The notes beneath the pieces were generated by a model. The model did not search any database, was not told the DNA's origin, and saw only the letters and a list, made by a program, of their open reading frames with translations. The translations under genes were made by a program, and so were the position numbers. DNA of 64,000 nt, taken from assembly GCA_028370155.1 (NCBI GenBank), contig CP116670.1, forward strand, positions 62,001-126,000, in the 5' to 3' direction. Position 1 is the first letter of the stretch. The number at the start of each line of letters is the position of its first letter. Below, piece after piece: positions 61,841-64,000 of this stretch. Source of the DNA: Arthrobacter sp. OVS8 (lineage in GTDB: Bacteria > Actinomycetota > Actinomycetes > Actinomycetales > Micrococcaceae).

Positions 61841-62551
61841 GTGTACACAACAGCAGCCAACGTCTCCGAGCGCCAGCTCGCGCCGCCGTCGCTGGCCATC
61901 TCCACGGTGATCTTCGCGCTCCGCCCCAGTGAGCGCTCCGGACGGCCCACCCTCTGGATCCCGCTGGTGCGCCGGATCCGCGAACCGTTCAAGGGACTGT
62001 GGGCGCTGCCCGGGGGCCCGCTGACCCACTCCGAGTCCCTGCCGGACGCCGCCTCGCGGAACCTGCAGGAAACCACCGGCCTGGCGCCCAGCTACCTCGA
62101 ACAGCTCTACGCGTTCGGCGGCCTGCACCGTTCGCCCACCCAGCGGGTCGTCTCGATTGTGTACTGGGCGCTGGTGCAGCCCACCGAGGCCGCGCTCGCG
62201 GACGAATCCGAAAACGTCAAGTGGTTCCGGGCCGACCGGCTCGGCGAACTGGCCTTCGACCACAACGCGATCATCGACTACGCGCTCTGGCGGCTCCGCA
62301 ACAAGATGGCCTACGGGTCCATCGCGTACCACCTGCTCGGCGAGTACTTCACCCTCGCCCAGGTCCGGGAGGTCTACGAGGCTGTCCTGGACCGCGAGCT
62401 GGACCCGGCCAACTTCCGCCGGCAGGTCAAGGCCACGCCGGAGATCGAAGAAACCGACCAGTACCTGCAGGGCGGCAAACACCGCCCGCCCCGCCTCTAC
62501 CGCTTTACCGGCCGCCCAGGCCTTGACCCAGACAACAGGAGCACACCATGA
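61841..62551 (+). CDS. nrtR: NrtR, Nudix-related NAD-metabolism repressor
   Basis: The 236-residue protein combines a Nudix fold and a C-terminal winged helix. The Nudix box reads GGPLTHSESLPDAASRNLQETTGL: the catalytic Glu of REUxEE is Asn/Gln here, so it binds ADP-ribose-type ligands but probably does not hydrolyse them. The end FRRQVKATPEIEETDQYLQGGKHRPPRLYRF is the NrtR DNA-binding signature. AGAAGGCGGGG precedes the GTG, and its stop overlaps the nadA ATG (ATGA). Confidence 0.9.
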   Translation: MYTTAANVSERQLAPPSLAISTVIFALRPSERSGRPTLWIPLVRRIREPFKGLWALPGGPLTHSESLPDAASRNLQETTGLAPSYLEQLYAFGGLHRSPTQRVVSIVYWALVQPTEAALADESENVKWFRADRLGELAFDHNAIIDYALWRLRNKMAYGSIAYHLLGEYFTLAQVREVYEAVLDRELDPANFRRQVKATPEIEETDQYLQGGKHRPPRLYRFTGRPGLDPDNRSTP

Positions 62552-63859
62552 GCAGCGTCAATACGGCCATCCAGCTGATCACGCGCGAACAGGCCGCCAG
62601 CAGCGCCACGGGCATTGCAACGGCCGCCTCCACCTGCAGTCCCGCGCTGGCCCGCGGACCCTGGGACTACGACCTCGCCGAGGCCCTCGCCGGTGTGCCC
62701 GCCTACGGCCCCGGCGCCTCCGTTGCCGACGTCGCCCCCGCTTCAACGCCCCGGCAGGGCCAGCTCCCGGAGGAGTACAAGCTGGCCGGCGACGCCGAAC
62801 TCGACGCCCGGATCCGCGCCGCCAAAGCGGCACTGGGGACCGCGCCGTCGTGCTGGGGCACTTCTACCAGCGCGACGAAGTGATCGAATACGCCGACTTC
62901 GTGGGGGACTCCTTCCAGCTGGCCAATGCCGCGCTGACCCGGCCCGACGCCGAGGCCATCATCTTCTGCGGGTGCACTTCATGTCCGAAACCGCGGACAT
63001 CCTGTCACGTCCGGACCAGGCCGTGATCCTGCCGAACCTGGCGGCGGGCTGCTCCATGGCGGACATGGCGGACATCGACTCCGTGACCGAGTGCTGGGAG
63101 CAGCTGGAGGAACTGTACGGCACCGAACCCGACGCCGCCGGCCGGGTCCCGGTCATCCCGGTCACCTACATGAACTCCTCCGCCGCCCTCAAGGGCTTCT
63201 GCGGCGAGCACGGCGGGATCGTCTGCACGTCCTCCAACGCCTCGACGGTCCTCGAGTGGGCGTTCGAGCGCGGCCAGCGCGTGCTGTTCTTCCCTGACCA
63301 GCACCTGGGCCGCAACACCGCCAAGGCCATGGGCGTGCCGCTGGAGCAGATGCCCATGTGGAACCCGCGCAAGGACCTCGGCGGCAACAACGAACAGACG
63401 CTGCTCGATTCCCGCGTGATCCTGTGGCACGGCTTCTGCTCGGTCCACAAGCGCTTCAACGTGGGCCAGATCGAAAAGGCCCGCGCCGAGTTCCCGGGCG
63501 TCCAGGTGATTGTGCACCCGGAATGCCCCATGGAAGTGGTGGACGCCGCTGATTCCGCCGGTTCCACGGACTTCATCCGCAAGGCCATCGCCGGCGCCAC
63601 GGAGCCCACCACCTTCGCGATCGGGACCGAGATCAACATGGTCAACCGGCTGGCCGCGGAGTACCCGCAGCACACCATCTTCTGCCTGGACCCGGTGATC
63701 TGCCCCTGCTCCACGATGTACCGCATCCACCCCGGCTACCTCGCCTGGGTCCTGGAAGCGCTGGTCCGGGGCGAGGTGGTCAACCGGATCACGGTGACGG
63801 ACGACGTCGCCGCCCCGGCAAAGGTTGCCCTCGAACGGATGCTGGCGGCGCGGCCGTGA
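62548..63859 (+). CDS. nadA: Quinolinate synthase
   Basis: NadA joins iminoaspartate and dihydroxyacetone phosphate with a [4Fe-4S] cluster. The 437-residue repaired protein has VVLGHFYQRDEVIEYADFVGDS, FCGVHFMSETADILSP-like, CTSSNAS, HPECPMEVVDAADSAGST and DPVICPCSTMYRI near the end. Two lost bases, near 62839 and 62972, lie in G runs. It is translationally coupled to nrtR and to nadB. The N-terminus has a 90-residue extension before the core, as in actinobacteria. Confidence 0.95.
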
Positions 63860-64000
63860 CCAGGCCGCCGCGGTTGGTGGTTGTCGGCAGCGGCATCGCG
63901 GGGCTCTATGCCGCGCTGCTCGCGTCCGACGCGGTCCGGGACGGCGGACCGGGGTGCGAAGTGGTGCTCCTGAGCAAAGGAACCCTCGAGCAGAGCAACA
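63856..64000 (+). CDS. nadB: L-aspartate oxidase, 3' end outside window
   Basis: The visible 48 codons (RPPRLVVVGSGIAGLYAALLA...) give the FAD-binding GSGIAGLYAA motif of NadB and continue with VVLLSKGTLEQSN, the typical second strand. NadB oxidises aspartate to iminoaspartate for NadA. Its GTG overlaps the nadA stop by 4 bases. Confidence 0.9.
   Translation, partial: MTRPPRLVVVGSGIAGLYAALLASDAVRDGGPGCEVVLLSKGTLEQSN

Overview
The window is about 64 kb of GC-rich actinobacterial chromosome. Gene content and protein sequences fit Micrococcaceae of the Arthrobacter / Pseudarthrobacter type: the H+-ATPase operon followed by a DUF2550 gene, NucS in the repair set, a ClpS-DUF2017-MurI-RNase PH-RdgB run, DUF3039, DUF4395, and an NrtR-controlled nadAB start. 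Genes are tightly packed, with many 1-4 base stop/start overlaps (GTGA, ATGA, TAATG). No tRNA, rRNA, CRISPR array, prophage, transposase or plasmid function was seen, so this looks like ordinary core chromosome.

A property of the sequence governs the whole annotation. By my frame-by-frame reading, close to 70 positions in 36 genes lack one base (twice, two bases), mostly in runs of C or G (typically 5 read as 4, or 6 as 5; some A and T runs and some short runs too). Adding the base restores the conserved protein each time. All are losses and none are gains, and they hit essential genes (atpA, atpB, murI, rph, nadA, pdh-type E1). I therefore treat them as sequencing or assembly errors and annotate whole genes, giving each break point.

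Layout. 1-4795: two family 2 glycosyltransferases, then a WbpM/FlaA1-type nucleotide-sugar dehydratase and a WecA/WbpL-type polyprenyl-phosphate sugar-phosphate transferase, which together would start a surface glycan. 4917-12840: the full ATP synthase operon (I, AtpZ-like, a, c, b, delta, alpha, gamma, beta, epsilon), with a strong hairpin between alpha and gamma. 12851-17214: a DUF2550 protein, then a membrane esterase translationally coupled to an aminoacyl-phosphatidylglycerol synthase. 17419-25838: cold-shock protein, a decayed P-loop kinase, NucS, an alpha/beta hydrolase, an AI-2E family permease, a large two-module envelope protein, a CnoX-like thioredoxin/TPR protein and an Old Yellow Enzyme. 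25940-29194: an ABC exporter and NagB. 29276-34253: DUF3039, a DEAD/DEAH helicase, a lipoprotein, and the pncB-pncA salvage pair. 34466-38917: clpS, DUF2017, murI, an MBL hydrolase, rph, rdgB. 39080-44689: DedA, an exonuclease with a BRCT-like tail, DUF4395, an ADP-ribosylglycohydrolase, two DUF202 proteins and an aquaporin-like channel. 44798-49020: sbcD-sbcC. 49138-55215: an MFS exporter, an IclR regulator with two operators facing a flavin reductase / HpaB-type monooxygenase pair, and an MHS-family carrier behind a CRP-like and a TetR-like site. 55336-61610: a phosphoribosyltransferase, then an unusual 2-oxoacid dehydrogenase set (E1alpha, E1beta, a protein that is only a lipoyl domain, and a separate hydrolase), an amino-acid permease and a divergent Lrp/AsnC regulator. 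61741-64000: an NrtR operator, nrtR, nadA and the start of nadB.

Intergenic DNA is richer than the genes in unexplained structure: an 83-84 bp dispersed palindromic repeat present twice, several very long palindromes (two of them homologous and flanking one gene), a 59 bp triplicate repeat filling a divergent promoter region, and short tandem repeats that begin at or just after stop codons. I found no convincing wholly new defence or mobile system. The least conventional gene arrangement is the E2 reduced to a lipoyl domain with a partner hydrolase.
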